From positions 1-35,064 of the forward strand of contig NZ_SPMZ01000051.1 in NCBI RefSeq assembly GCF_012939995.1: a stretch of 35,064 nucleotides of DNA. Reading direction: 5' to 3'. The notes under the pieces are model-generated. The model saw only the letters and a program-made list of their open reading frames with translations. It searched no databases and was not told the origin of the DNA. A program made the translations under genes and the position numbers. Positions 1 to 9,475 of this stretch are shown here, piece by piece (within the stretch, counting starts at the first letter, position 1; every line of letters begins with the position of its first letter). The stretch is from Candidatus Competibacter phosphatis. Its GTDB lineage: Bacteria > Pseudomonadota > Gammaproteobacteria > Competibacterales > Competibacteraceae.

Positions 1-144
1 TCACTTCGCGGAGATCGACTTTACGGGGCCGACCTTAGTCGTATAAGGATCGGCTTTTTTTAAAATCGGCTCCAAGATTTCCCATTCTTCATCTGTCAAA
101 TCACTGGGATACCTCTTACCAGGAATTTCTTTTGGCCAAGCCAT
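1..144 (-). CDS. IS5-family transposase, N-terminal fragment
   Basis: A 47-residue reading frame starts at ATG 144 and meets a TGA at the very edge of the window. Its first half carries the motif KRYPSDLTDEEWEILEPIL, which is typical of the N-terminal DUF4096 domain of IS5-type transposases. Full transposases of this group run to about 250 residues or more, so this is only the start. The stop may be real (a decayed copy, or the first frame of an element that uses frameshifting) or may reflect a sequence error. It reads away from the neighbouring response-regulator gene, whose 3' end it appears to have removed. The DDE catalytic residues lie outside the window. Family assignment is good; completeness is unknown. 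Confidence 0.7.
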   Translation of the reverse strand: MAWPKEIPGKRYPSDLTDEEWEILEPILKKADPYTTKVGPVKSISAK

Positions 145-250
145 GCAGCACCTCGAATAGAATCTCTGAAATTAAAATAAATCGCCGGATTTTGGCTTAT
201 TTTATCAAAAATACTATAATAATATCAATGTGTTAGTTTTTGTACAGCTT
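145..250. other. AT-rich leader and probable end of the IS element
   Basis: This 106-bp stretch is strikingly AT-rich compared with the GC-rich genes to its right. It lies between the transposase start and the stop of the truncated response-regulator gene. I infer that it holds the IS left end and the transposase promoter. The terminal inverted repeat cannot be fixed without the other end; a CTAA tetranucleotide at 251-254 fits the YTAR target of some IS5 members, but this is weak. Confidence 0.35.
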
Positions 251-1072
251 CTAAGAGAGCTTGCGCATGCTCGCCTCGGCCCGGCGTCGCGCGGTCACGT
301 CCTGTCCGACGATCACCAAGCCCGCGACAACGCCTTCGGCGTCGGCAAATCCGGAGAGGTTCCAAAGCAAGATATGCTCATCACCGTTCAAGGCCTGGAT
401 GGTGCTCTCAAAGCTTTGCGGGTTCCCCAGCAGCGCGCCCCAGTCGCTGGTCACCGGTAAGGCGCTCGCGAAGTTGGCGGCCACTGGCTCACCTCTGCGC
501 AAGGAAAAAAACCGTTCCGCAACCGGATTGAACTCGACCACCCTAGCCTTGCGGTCCAGCACCATGATGACACTACCCGCCGCGTTGACCAGGGTGCGAA
601 ACCGCTCTTCGCTGTTCTGCAAGTCCCGCAGAGTCCAACTGGCACGCAAGATATACCGCACTCGTTGGTGCAGAACCAGCCACTGGATCGGCTTGGTCAG
701 AAAATCGGTCGCTCCAGCCTGATAAGCCTGTTCGATGGATTCGACGTCATCCAGGCCGGTCACCATGACGATCGGCAAAGTCCGGCCTCCCGCCAAACTC
801 CGCAATGCGGCACAGGTCGCAAACCCGTCCATACCCGGCATCACCACATCCAGCAATACCAAATCGGGCTGGTGTTGCTGGAAAACCTCAAGCGCCTGCT
901 CACCGCTACCGGCCTGCAGAATGGCGAATCCACCTTGCTGGAGCGAAGCACCGGCCAGCAAACGTTGGCCTTCGTCGTCATCCACGATCAGAATCGATGA
1001 TTGCCTGATTTGTCCCATCGCCCCTTCTTGCGAATCGCTCCCGTTGGAGATGGCTTTATCGATTGGTTTCAC
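251..1072 (-). CDS. response regulator receiver-PAS protein, probably truncated at its C-terminus
   Basis: An N-terminal receiver domain (about residues 25-145) shows the acidic cluster in ILIVDDDEG, the phospho-acceptor Asp75 in LVLLDVVMPG and the conserved Lys in FLTKPI. It is followed by a PAS domain (about 155-268) ending GQDVTARRRAE. Proteins of this build usually continue after the AEASMRKLS linker into further PAS, GGDEF or EAL domains. Here a TAG follows at once, at the border of AT-rich IS sequence, so the output domain seems lost. The gene lies 5 bp after the hybrid kinase and is probably co-transcribed with it; it is the obvious phosphorelay partner. The GTG at 1072 gives the longest frame. 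The ATG at 1018 has a better ribosome-binding site (AAGGGG) and keeps the whole receiver domain, so it may be the true start. Confidence 0.8.
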   Translation of the reverse strand: MKPIDKAISNGSDSQEGAMGQIRQSSILIVDDDEGQRLLAGASLQQGGFAILQAGSGEQALEVFQQHQPDLVLLDVVMPGMDGFATCAALRSLAGGRTLPIVMVTGLDDVESIEQAYQAGATDFLTKPIQWLVLHQRVRYILRASWTLRDLQNSEERFRTLVNAAGSVIMVLDRKARVVEFNPVAERFFSLRRGEPVAANFASALPVTSDWGALLGNPQSFESTIQALNGDEHILLWNLSGFADAEGVVAGLVIVGQDVTARRRAEASMRKLS

Positions 1073-1077
1073 GGAAA

Positions 1078-4009
1078 TTATCGTCCCTCATGCTCTTGCG
1101 CCAGTTGCCCCCGCAACGCAACCTGAACCAGGGCGAATTCCTGCTCGATGGCCACCACATACGCCATCGCGTCCGGTACTGGCCCCGCCCGCGCCATCGT
1201 TTCCAACTCCTTGCACAAGCTCTGTATCCGCATTGCCCCCACATTGGCGCTGCTGGACTTTAGAGTATGCGCCACCGTTCGCAACCCTTCACGCTCTCCA
1301 AGCTTCGCCGCGCCGCGCAATTGCTCCAACAGGGTCGCGGTATTGCCCTGATACAAATCGGCCAGCCGCGCCATCAATCCCGGCGAGCCATTGCGTTCCA
1401 TCCTGCGAATGCTTTCCAGCACCGCCATGTCCAGTGCCACCGGCAGGTTGTCGGAGATCACCGCGGCAGGCGCGGCGGGTCGCGTCTCGCCAACGGGCGC
1501 CGTGTCGATATCCGGCTCGCTCGCCGCCTCATCATCCCTCGTTCGCTCGAATGCCGACAACCAGCGCTTTAGCACCGTTACCAGTTCTTCCCTGACGAAC
1601 GGCTTGCACAGATAATCGTCCATTCCAGCCTCCAGGCAACGCTCCCGATCGCCGCGAAGCGCATGCGCCGTTACCGCCACGATAGGCAGGCGCGGCGCGT
1701 TTTGCGAACCGGCGGCGCATTCGCGTGTCCGTATGACCGCCGTAGCTTGGAAACCGTCCATGACCGGCATCTGGCAATCCATCAGCACGACATCATAGGC
1801 TTGCTGGGCGAGTCGATCGATCGCTTCCTGGCCGTTGCCGGCGATATCCACCGTACAATCCATTAAAGCCAACATCGTTCTCGTCACCTTCTGATTGACC
1901 AGGTTGTCCTCGACGACTAGAACGCGGGCACCGGGGAAACGCAAGCGCTGCAACGCGACCGGGCTGTTTTTTTTCCCTTGATCGCGGACGACCGGAGTCC
2001 GCCTCGCCGAGCAGCTTGCACAAACACTTATACAACACCGCCTTGCGCACGGGCTTATGCAAATGACAGGCTCGCAACTGGCGGGCCTTCTTGTACTGAT
2101 CGCCTCGGAACATCACCGAAGTCAACAAAATCAGATGGGTATCGCGCAGTCGTGATTCATTGCGGATGGCCAGCGCCAGATCCAGTCCGCTCATCCCGGG
2201 CATGATCCCATCCAGCAGGGCGACCACATAGGGATCATCGCCCTGGCGTGCGTCGCCCAGCAAGCGCAAGGCTTCAGCGCCGTCAACCGCGCCGTCGCTG
2301 CGCATGCCCCAGGCATCGAGCAAGTGATGCAGGATTTCCCGGTTGGTCCGATTGTCATCCACCACCAGCGCACGCATGCCCTTGAGATCGCACAGTGGCT
2401 CGGCTCCCCGCGCCACCACCTCATTGACCGCACGCTTGAATTCCAGGTCAAACCAAAAATTCGAGCCTCGGTCAACGATACTGTCCACGGCGATCTTGCC
2501 CCCCATCATTGCCACCAGTTGCTTGACGATCGTCAAGCCCAAACCGGTACCGCCGTATTTGCGGGTGGTGGAACCATCGGCCTGATTGAAAGCATTGAAG
2601 ATATTCTGCCGCGCCTCTTCGGGAATACCGATCCCGGTATCGCGCACCTCAAAGCGCAAGCGATAGGCAACGGCGCTCTGTTCGAGCACGGTCACTTGCA
2701 GGACCACTTCACCGCGTTCGGTGAATTTGATCGCGTTACCCAACAAATTGCCAAGGATTTGACGTAAACGAACGGGGTCTCCAAAAACGGCGATCGGTTC
2801 TGGCGGGAGCGAGCAGGCCAGTTCCAGATCCTTACGCTGTGCTTGTTCGGCGAACAACGTCACCGTTTCCTCAACCTGTTCCAACAGATTGAAGTCAATG
2901 GATTCCAGTTCCAATTTACCGGATTCGATCTTGGAAAAATCCAGTACATCGTTGATCACGTTGAGCAGACTAACGCCTGATTGGTGGATGATGCCCACAA
3001 AATGGCGTTGCTTGGCTTGCAACTCGGTTTCCAGCAATAAATCCACCATGCCCAGAACACCATTCATGGGGGTACGAATTTCGTGGCTCATATTGGCCAG
3101 GAATTGGGATTTTGCTCGACTCGCGGCCTCGGCCCGTTCCTTGGCCACACTCAATTCCGCAACCAAATCGCGTAATTCGTCGTTGGCGGCGGAAAGATCG
3201 AGCGTACGCGCCGCGACCTCCGCTTCCAGGCCCGCGCTGTAATGGGCCAATTCAGCGTCGCGGTGCTGAATTTGCGCCAACATGTCATTGAAGCCTTCCA
3301 CCAACGCACCCAATTCGTCGCTGCTGGAACGCGGTACTCGAACGGCATAATCGCGGGTCTTGGCGATGGCGTGCATGGCATTGCGCAATTGCAGAATCGG
3401 CACTGAAATCACCGCCTGCAACCGGGCGGCTAGCAGCGTTGCCAGCGCCAATGAAGCGACCAGTAGTCCGATGATGATCCAGTAATAGCGGTGCAGGTTT
3501 TCGCTCAGATCTCGCAAATCCGAGAAAATCTCGATATAGCCCAAAATCTGGCCGTCCTGTCGGATCGGCCATTTAACCGTCAGCATTCGATCCTGGGTAT
3601 CGAGCAATCCAGCTTTGCCGGAAGTTTCCTGCTTTTTGTATTCGCCCTTGAGCTTTTCTTGCCACTTCCGAATTTGGTTTCGTTGCCGATCCGTCAGTCC
3701 CGTGGCCCAGTACTCGACCAGTATTTCCTCTTGAGGATCTTCGATCACGGTATACAGCACATCGGGCTTGGTACGCAGCACCGCGAGATTTTGTTCAGCG
3801 GCCTTGAGGTCGTTGAAGAGCAGGGCGGAAGCCGTGTTGGCGCCGATAACGTTGGCCAGCGTCACGAGTTGAGCCTGGGCGACCCTGCGCTGGGAAAAGG
3901 TTTCGTTGACGATGAGCGCCACACTGACCGCCAGCAATACCAGGGTGCTGGTCAACAGCATGACCGTCATTAATTTGTTTTTTATCGACAGCTTGTCAAA
4001 GGTGACCAT
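1078..4009 (-). CDS. BarA-like hybrid sensor histidine kinase, frame broken at an A8 run
   Basis: This is an inner-membrane sensor kinase. Visible parts in order: TM1 (about 12-33), a periplasmic CHASE8-like domain (about 40-170), TM2 (about 175-197), HAMP (about 198-250), a coiled linker, HisKA with His309 in NMSHEIRTP, HATPase with the N-box Asn425 and GTGLGL, a first receiver with Asp600, a second receiver with its Asp in VVLMDCQMP, and an HPt domain with its His in VAHTLKSSS. The reading frame breaks at the run of eight A (minus strand) at 1967-1974, between the receivers. With seven A the frame runs through unbroken, giving about 976 residues. It starts at ATG 4009 with GGAG upstream, 17 bp after the YfiR-like gene. 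CHASE8 is the domain through which the YfiN cyclase is held by YfiR, so control by the neighbour is likely (inference). The break is more probably a sequence error than decay. Confidence 0.85.
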
Positions 4010-4026
4010 AAGTTTTCTCCGCCGCC

Positions 4027-4596
4027 TTAGTCCACGATGGTGGCCAGCTTGAGCAACTGCGAACTCAGCTTAAGATTGGCCTGACGGGCAACGGTGATGT
4101 TGATGTTAAATCGGATGTGCTGCTCGGACTCAAACAAACCAATCATGCCGCCGGCTTGAGCAAAGCCGCCGATATCGCTGACGGTCAGTATGGGCAGGCG
4201 AGCAAGCTCTGCCAACACGGCCTTGAATCGTATTTGTTCTGACTGTCCCATGAAAACGACGTTGCATCGATCAAGACCGGTCGCCGTTGGCATATGACGC
4301 ACCTCCACCGGACGACCTTCCACTACCTTATCACGGAGCGCCTCCAGCGCGGTGCCAAACGGATTCTCGCCGGCAACACAGATCACCAAGGGCGAATCGC
4401 TTGCGAGAAACACCTCCGGCGGCCACTCGACGAATTTGGCGAAGTTGTATAGATAAGCGGCCTTGACGGCGTACTCATCGAACCTGCTGGCCCCGGCATC
4501 GCTACCCAGCAGCGAACCCACCAGCAACATCATTGCCCAAACCCCAAGCCAATAAGACCATGAATCTCTCAGGCGGCGACGCTCGGAGCCAAGCAT
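4027..4596 (-). CDS. YfiR-family (DUF4154) periplasmic protein
   Basis: The motif [18 protein letters not shown] and the later VVFMGQSEQ and [16 protein letters not shown] segments are those of the YfiR/DUF4154 family. These are small periplasmic proteins; in Pseudomonas YfiR represses the diguanylate cyclase YfiN by binding its periplasmic domain. The chosen start, ATG 4596, has an AAGG site 6 nt upstream and gives a normal signal peptide (basic [10 protein letters not shown], a hydrophobic core, then DAGA) and a protein of 189 residues. A longer frame from ATG 4665 overlaps the receptor gene by 13 bp but would put about 45 residues before the hydrophobic core. The gene sits between a TonB-dependent receptor and a CHASE8 histidine kinase, so it may link outer-membrane events to the kinase. 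Family is secure; the partner is inferred. Confidence 0.85.
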   Translation of the reverse strand: MLGSERRRLRDSWSYWLGVWAMMLLVGSLLGSDAGASRFDEYAVKAAYLYNFAKFVEWPPEVFLASDSPLVICVAGENPFGTALEALRDKVVEGRPVEVRHMPTATGLDRCNVVFMGQSEQIRFKAVLAELARLPILTVSDIGGFAQAGGMIGLFESEQHIRFNINITVARQANLKLSSQLLKLATIVD

Positions 4597-4652
4597 CGAA
4601 GCCTTGCCACCAGTCCTGCTCATACCCGACGATTTCGACGTGGGTGGAGACT

Positions 4653-6689
4653 TCAGAACGACCATTTCATCTGGCCGTAAAGGCTACGTTGGATTTCAAC
4701 CGGGAACGTGTAGGCCTCCTGCACAAACTCAAGATGATCTTTATCCAACAAATTGGCGCCTACCAGCGAAAGCTCAAAATCCTTGTGAGGTCGCCATCCC
4801 AAGCGCAAGGTCAAACTAAAATAAGGATCGATCTTGACGTTTCCGAGTGGGGAAAGGGTGCGCATCATGCCATCGAAATTGACGTAACGCCCCCATGCAT
4901 CCAAGCTGAGATCGTTCTGAAAATTCCAGGAAGACAACAGCGAAACCTGATGTAGGTTGCCACTATTAAACAGAGACAGATCATCGTATCCCTTGATATC
5001 CTGATGTAAATACGAGTAGGCAAGTTGCAACCGCCAATCCTGAACCGGGCGCCAATCCGCCGCCAATTCAAATCCTGCGTTATGGCCGGACGCGGAGTTC
5101 TGCAATTTGAGCGGCACCACCAAATGAGGAGGAACTACTTCGGTTTCCACAAACGGCGTTCCGGGAACCGAGCTGACCACTTGATCATATTCGTTGTAGA
5201 AGGCGGTCGCATCCACGGAAATTTTCTCAGCTACTCGCCCACGGTAGCCAACTTCGTAAGCGAAAAGTCTTTCAGCTTCGAGCTGGTCGTTTCCGAATAA
5301 TGTAATCAGTGTCGGCAAATTTCCCGTCGACGGCGATGGCGGCAAGACATACAAGTTCGTTTGCACGTCCTGCTCGCCACGCGAAGGGGTGCGGACAGCT
5401 CGCGATATCGCCGCCCATAGACGATGATTTGGATGCACCGTCCATAGCATACGGATGCTGGGCTGCCATTCCCAACCCGTGTAGTCGTTATGCTCGATCT
5501 TAATACCAGCCGTCAGCCGCAATTGCTCCGGAATCAGGTCGACTTGATCCTGGACAAAGGCGCTGAACAATTCCGTCGTTGCGCTGTTGGGATCGACGGT
5601 CGCCAGGATGGTATCGGTGAAGCGATCCCGATTGCGCCGATAACCAGCCCCCCAAACGATTTCCTGTCGATCGTCCAAGGCGAAATTAGCCTGGAAATCC
5701 AAGTCAAGCGTATCTGTGTCCGCAATGTAAAGCAGTTCTTCGCGGTCCGCATACTGGTAATACACTTGAAGTCCCATCTGCGATGTCGCGGAATACTGAT
5801 GCTCCCAACGCGCCTGCAAGCTGCCACCCGTGGCCTCGGCATTGATCTTGGCCAATTGCCGCTCGGAATACGGCTGAACGAAAGTGGGTGCCACCAGATT
5901 CTGCTCGAAGTTTCCCTGATAATAGTCACCCTGCACGGCAACCTTGTCTTGGGCCGACGGTGCCCAATCCAGACGGAATCCACCTTTACCAATATTCCAG
6001 TCATCACCCGCGTCGCGATTGTCTGGGGTTAGCGAACCATCGCGCTCGGTGAACTGCCCGTAAACCCGATACTGGGCGTTATCATTCAGTTTGTCGCCAT
6101 AGCGAACTCCGGCGATGCGCCGCTCTTCGTTACCGGCGGTCAGCGTCACCAATCCACCTTGGGTATCTTGGCTATTCTTGGTGATGATATTGATCACACC
6201 GTTCACCGCATTGGCGCCCCACAGGCTGCCGCCAGGACCGCGAATGACTTCGATCCGCTCGACATCGGGCAGGAACAGATCCTGAATTTCCCAATACACA
6301 CCGGAAAATTGTGAATTGTAGACTGAGCGGCCGTCGACCAGAACCAACAGCTTGTTGGCAAAACGGCCATTGAAGCCGCGAATGGTAATAGCCCAACGGC
6401 TGGAATCGATGCGGGCCACTTCCACACCTGGCGCGAGTCGCAATGCTTCCATGACATTGGTGACTCCCGACCGCCGGATGTCTTCGGCGGAAATGACGAA
6501 AACCGCCGCCGCCGTGTCTTGTAAGGCCTGTTCCACCTTCGTCGCCGATACTACCTTCACCCGCATCAAATCCTCGATGCTGAATTGGGTCAAATCTGGC
6601 GTGGCGGCGCTCGCTGGACCGGCCGCCATACCCAAACAAACCAAAACCATCAACGATGGCGCGATCCCATCCATCTCATACGATTTCAT
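4653..6689 (-). CDS. TonB-dependent outer-membrane receptor (copy 1)
   Basis: A 678-residue protein with a signal peptide (hydrophobic SLMVLVCLGMAAG, cleavage near ASA-A). A plug domain (about 50-170) contains VFVISAEDIRRSGV, IRGFNGRFANKLLVLVDGR and IEVIRGPGGSLWGANAVNG. A beta-barrel follows and ends in Phe (KWSF), as outer-membrane barrels do. Receptors of this subgroup commonly lie beside YfiR-like proteins and CHASE8 kinases, as here. The ligand cannot be read from the sequence. Its frame is intact, which makes it a good template for repairing the paralogue upstream (6739-8774). The start at ATG 6689 has a poor ribosome-binding site; ATG 6674 is an alternative. The gene is in one operon with its neighbours on both sides. 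Confidence 0.9.
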   Translation of the reverse strand: MKSYEMDGIAPSLMVLVCLGMAAGPASAATPDLTQFSIEDLMRVKVVSATKVEQALQDTAAAVFVISAEDIRRSGVTNVMEALRLAPGVEVARIDSSRWAITIRGFNGRFANKLLVLVDGRSVYNSQFSGVYWEIQDLFLPDVERIEVIRGPGGSLWGANAVNGVINIITKNSQDTQGGLVTLTAGNEERRIAGVRYGDKLNDNAQYRVYGQFTERDGSLTPDNRDAGDDWNIGKGGFRLDWAPSAQDKVAVQGDYYQGNFEQNLVAPTFVQPYSERQLAKINAEATGGSLQARWEHQYSATSQMGLQVYYQYADREELLYIADTDTLDLDFQANFALDDRQEIVWGAGYRRNRDRFTDTILATVDPNSATTELFSAFVQDQVDLIPEQLRLTAGIKIEHNDYTGWEWQPSIRMLWTVHPNHRLWAAISRAVRTPSRGEQDVQTNLYVLPPSPSTGNLPTLITLFGNDQLEAERLFAYEVGYRGRVAEKISVDATAFYNEYDQVVSSVPGTPFVETEVVPPHLVVPLKLQNSASGHNAGFELAADWRPVQDWRLQLAYSYLHQDIKGYDDLSLFNSGNLHQVSLLSSWNFQNDLSLDAWGRYVNFDGMMRTLSPLGNVKIDPYFSLTLRLGWRPHKDFELSLVGANLLDKDHLEFVQEAYTFPVEIQRSLYGQMKWSF

Positions 6690-6705
6690 TGAATGATCTT
6701 TATAA

Positions 6706-6733
6706 TTTAAAATGGATTTTGGTGAATTTTAAA
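6706..6733. repeat. 8-bp perfect inverted repeat between the two receptor genes
   Basis: TTTAAAAT at 6706-6713 and ATTTTAAA at 6726-6733 are perfect inverted copies separated by 12 bp. They lie in the 49-bp gap between the two TonB receptor genes. The AT-only arms make a weak hairpin without a following U-tract. It could be a regulator site or chance in an AT-rich spacer. Confidence 0.4.
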
Positions 6734-6738
6734 GGATG

Positions 6739-8774
6739 CTAGAATGACCATTTTATCTGGCCATAAATACCGCGCTCCACCTGCTCTGGGAATGAATAGG
6801 TTTCCTGTACGAATTCTATATGTGACGGCCCCAGTAGATTGGTACCCGTCAGTGATAGCTCCAAATCCTTGCGTGGCCGCCAGCCGAGGCGGGCATTCAC
6901 GCTGAAGTAAGCGTCAACAGATGCCGTATGCGCCAATGTGCCGATAATCAGCTCGGGTATCTCATCCACATAATATAGCCACAGATCGAATTCCAAATCG
7001 TGGCGGATATCAAAACTGGACCGCAGTGAGATTTGATGATGAGGCTGCGAACCTTCTTGAAAGACTGGAATCAGTTCGGAATACCCTGGTTTGTTTTGAA
7101 ATTTCATCCGCAGATAAGAATAAGCCAATTGCAATCGCCACCAATCCATCGCCTGCCAATTGGTTGCCACTTCAAAACCATAGGTCTGACTCTGCACCGC
7201 ATTGACGAACAAATCAGGAACCAACAGGTAACCATCCCCCTGAATAATCAAATCATTCCGTCGTTCCAAGGCGTGCAAGTCGTCATAATTGTTATAAAAC
7301 ATGGCGACATCCAGCGACAACTGTTCGGCTGGCCAAGTCCGATACCCTAGTTCGTAGGCTGTTAATTTTTCCGAGACAAACTCAGAGTTGCCCTGAAAAA
7401 AAAACCAGGACGGGTAGATTGATGGGCGATTGAGGCGGCGCTGCCACCACGTTGAGTATCCCGCCGTTATCAAACCGAGAAGGTGTGCGTACGGCGCGGG
7501 ATACGGCTGCCCATAATCGATGTTTCGCATACGGTGACCACAACAAACGCACGTTCGGTTGAAACTCCCAACCAGAAAAATCATTGTGTTCTAGCCGAGC
7601 ACCCACAGTCAATTCGAGTTCATGGGGAATCAAATCGATTTGATCCTGAACGAAAGCGCTGAACAAATCGTAATCAAGATTGGATGGAATCATTGAACCC
7701 AGCATCGCCTGTCGATAAGCGTCGCTGTAGCGACGATACCCCAATCCCCAAATCAGCTTATTCTGTTCGTTTAGTGCAAAAGCGTGCTGAAAATCCAGAT
7801 CGAAAGTATCGACATTAAAGTCAAGCATCGCATCTTGACGTTGTTGATTCTGGTAATATATCTGCAAGGATAAACGCGAGGTATCCGATAAGTCTCGTTC
7901 CCAGCGACCTTGCAGGTAACCACCCGATCCCTGGGCTTTGTCCCGCATCAGTTGCGAGAAGGGTGACGTCAAGGAAGGCACGAAAAAATTCTGTTGCAAC
8001 GACTCGTCAAAAAAGACCGCCATACATGGAGAAGCTATCCCGATCCGATGGCGACCAATCGAGTCGAAAACCACCGCTGCCCAGACGCCAATCGTCTTCG
8101 GCATCCTGTCCCTGAGCATCCAGCAAGCCATCCTGGTCGAGGAATTTGCCATAGAGTCGATAATGGGCGCTATCACCCAACTGACCGCTGTAGCGCAACC
8201 CAACGATGGTGTTCTTCGGATTGCCTGCGGTCACGCTGATCAGGCTTTGGGTATCCCTGGCCGATTTAGTGATGATATTGATGACACCGTTGACCGCATT
8301 CGCGCCCCACAGGCTAGCTCCTGGTCCCCGGATGACTTCAATACGATCGATGTCTTCAAGCAACAGATCCTGGATTTCCCAGTACACGCCAGCGAAGGCT
8401 GGAGTGTAGATCGACCGTCCGTCCACCAGCACCAGCAGCTTGTTGGCGAAACGTCCGTTAAACCCTCGAATGGTGATTGCCCATTTGTTGGCGTCGATCC
8501 GCGCTACTTGCACCCCTGGCGCCAACCGCAATGCGTCTGGAATACCAGTCACCCCACTGCGGCGAATATCGTCCTGAGTGATGACAAACACTGCTGATGC
8601 GGTGTCTTCCACGGCTTGTTCGACCTTCGTCGCCGATACCACTTTAATCTGCATCAGATCTTCGTATATCGAAATGGGATGCAAATCGGGCACGGCGGTC
8701 CATCCCAGGCTCACCGTCACCGTGCACCCGATGACCAGCATCACCGAAGCCCTATAGACGTTCCCGCATACCAT
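6739..8774 (-). CDS. TonB-dependent outer-membrane receptor (copy 2), two frame breaks
   Basis: A paralogue of the receptor at 4653-6689, similar along its whole length: plug motifs IRGFNGRFANKLLVLVDGR and IEVIRGPGASLWGANAVNG, and the barrel end QIKWSF. The frame is broken twice on the minus strand, at a T6 run (plus 8009-8014) and a T9 run (plus 7396-7404). Removing one base from each run restores a continuous protein of about 677 residues. The joins then match the sister protein exactly where expected, for example FFQGNSEF against LFGNDQLE. No stop or deletion is seen elsewhere, so sequence error is the simplest cause. The start at ATG 8774 has GGGGA about 10 nt upstream. This is the first gene of the minus-strand signalling operon. 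Tandem duplication followed by divergence is evident; the ligands may differ. Confidence 0.85.
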
Positions 8775-8923
8775 CGCACTGTTTCCCCGAACGATAATGC
8801 TTTACTTAACATATTGAGCACTGAGGAAAACCGTATAATTATCCTAAAAAATAGTTAGTTAACGTTTGTCATCTTATCAAGCCATGGATGTGGTTGGGTC
8901 TAAAATGAATACTTTACTCTCAT

Positions 8924-9011
8924 GGCGCCAGGGTAAACCCATCGGCACATACCCACCTCAGCAGGCACTCGGTGGTTGGGCGCCTGACGCAGATGTCGTT
9001 TTGTGCCTGTC
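8924..9011 (+). ncRNA. candidate structured RNA with interleaved pairing arms
   Basis: Several short arms pair within about 90 nt: GGCGCC (8924-8929 with 8979-8984), GGCACA (8944-8949) with TGTGCC (9002-9007), CCACC (8953-8957) with GGTGG (8971-8975), and a small GGG-TAAA-CCC hairpin at 8931-8940. The first two pairings interleave, so they form a pseudoknot or are alternatives. A strong intrinsic terminator follows at once (9012-9045), which favours a small RNA read on the plus strand, perhaps from a TATAAT at 8834-8839 (poor -35). The same arms pair on the minus strand, where they would lie in the leader of the receptor gene at 8774. I do not recognise a known RNA family. Structure is seen; function is unknown. 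Confidence 0.35.
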
Positions 9012-9045
9012 AAAAAAAAAAGCCCGCGCGGGGCGGGTTTTTTTT
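9012..9045. terminator. bidirectional intrinsic terminator
   Basis: A run of ten A, a GC-rich stem (GCCCGC with GCGGGT, loop about 5 nt) and a run of eight T form a long hairpin that works on either strand. Leftward it would end the tRNA-Ser transcript, which starts near 9361; rightward it would end a small RNA from about 8850. Confidence 0.8.
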
Positions 9046-9237
9046 GCTCATGAAAACGGTATTGATGAGAGCCGCATTGTAAATTCCGGTAGCGCGAGTG
9101 GCTTTTTCGCGATCATCGCCGTCGAGGCCACATGTGTTCACACGCCACGCCGCGCGGGTCCTGTTCCCGATTTAAACGGACCCACAGCACATCCCGAACC
9201 ACCTGCTGGTGTTCCGGCTGCAATTGACCACTTGAAT

Positions 9238-9330
9238 TGGCGGAGAGGGCGGGATTCGAACCCGCGTGGGGCGGCTAAGCCCCCATCCGATTTCGAGTCG
9301 GCGCCGTTATGACCGCTTCGGTACCTCTCC
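9238..9330 (-). tRNA. tRNA-Ser (anticodon CGA)
   Basis: The minus strand folds as a class II tRNA. It has the acceptor GGAGAGG paired with CCTCTCC, an anticodon loop CTCGAAA giving anticodon CGA (reads UCG), a long GC-rich variable arm typical of serine tRNAs, the T-arm GGGTTCGAATCCC and an encoded CCA end at 9238-9240. It is transcribed leftward from the promoter at 9369-9396 and probably ends at the terminator 9012-9045. Confidence 0.95.
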
Positions 9331-9368
9331 GGGAAGAATCGCTTGGAGCGAACGCGGAAGAGCTTTAT

Positions 9369-9396
9369 ATTCTACCGCATGGAGCAGTTTTGCCAA
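9369..9396 (-). promoter_or_regulatory. promoter for tRNA-Ser
   Basis: On the minus strand TTGGCA (9391-9396) and TAGAAT (9369-9374) are spaced 16 bp apart, close to the sigma-70 consensus. The expected start near 9361 is about 30 bp before the mature tRNA 5' end. Confidence 0.65.
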
Positions 9397-9475
9397 TCCC
9401 CATGTGTAATCCCCGCCAGCTTCCGGTCGCGACAACCAGTGAGCGGGGAGGACCCTTGCCTGCCGTACTGACACG

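Noticed and set aside
6739..8774. Second TonB receptor as a decayed pseudogene
   Set aside because: Only two single-base run-length breaks occur, and the protein is otherwise intact and matches its paralogue across the joins. The same kind of break affects housekeeping xseA.
8866..9312. 148-codon plus-strand frame ending in GRDSNPRG
   Set aside because: Its end is the plus-strand reading of tRNA-Ser (a well-known false protein), and it crosses the terminator at 9012-9045.
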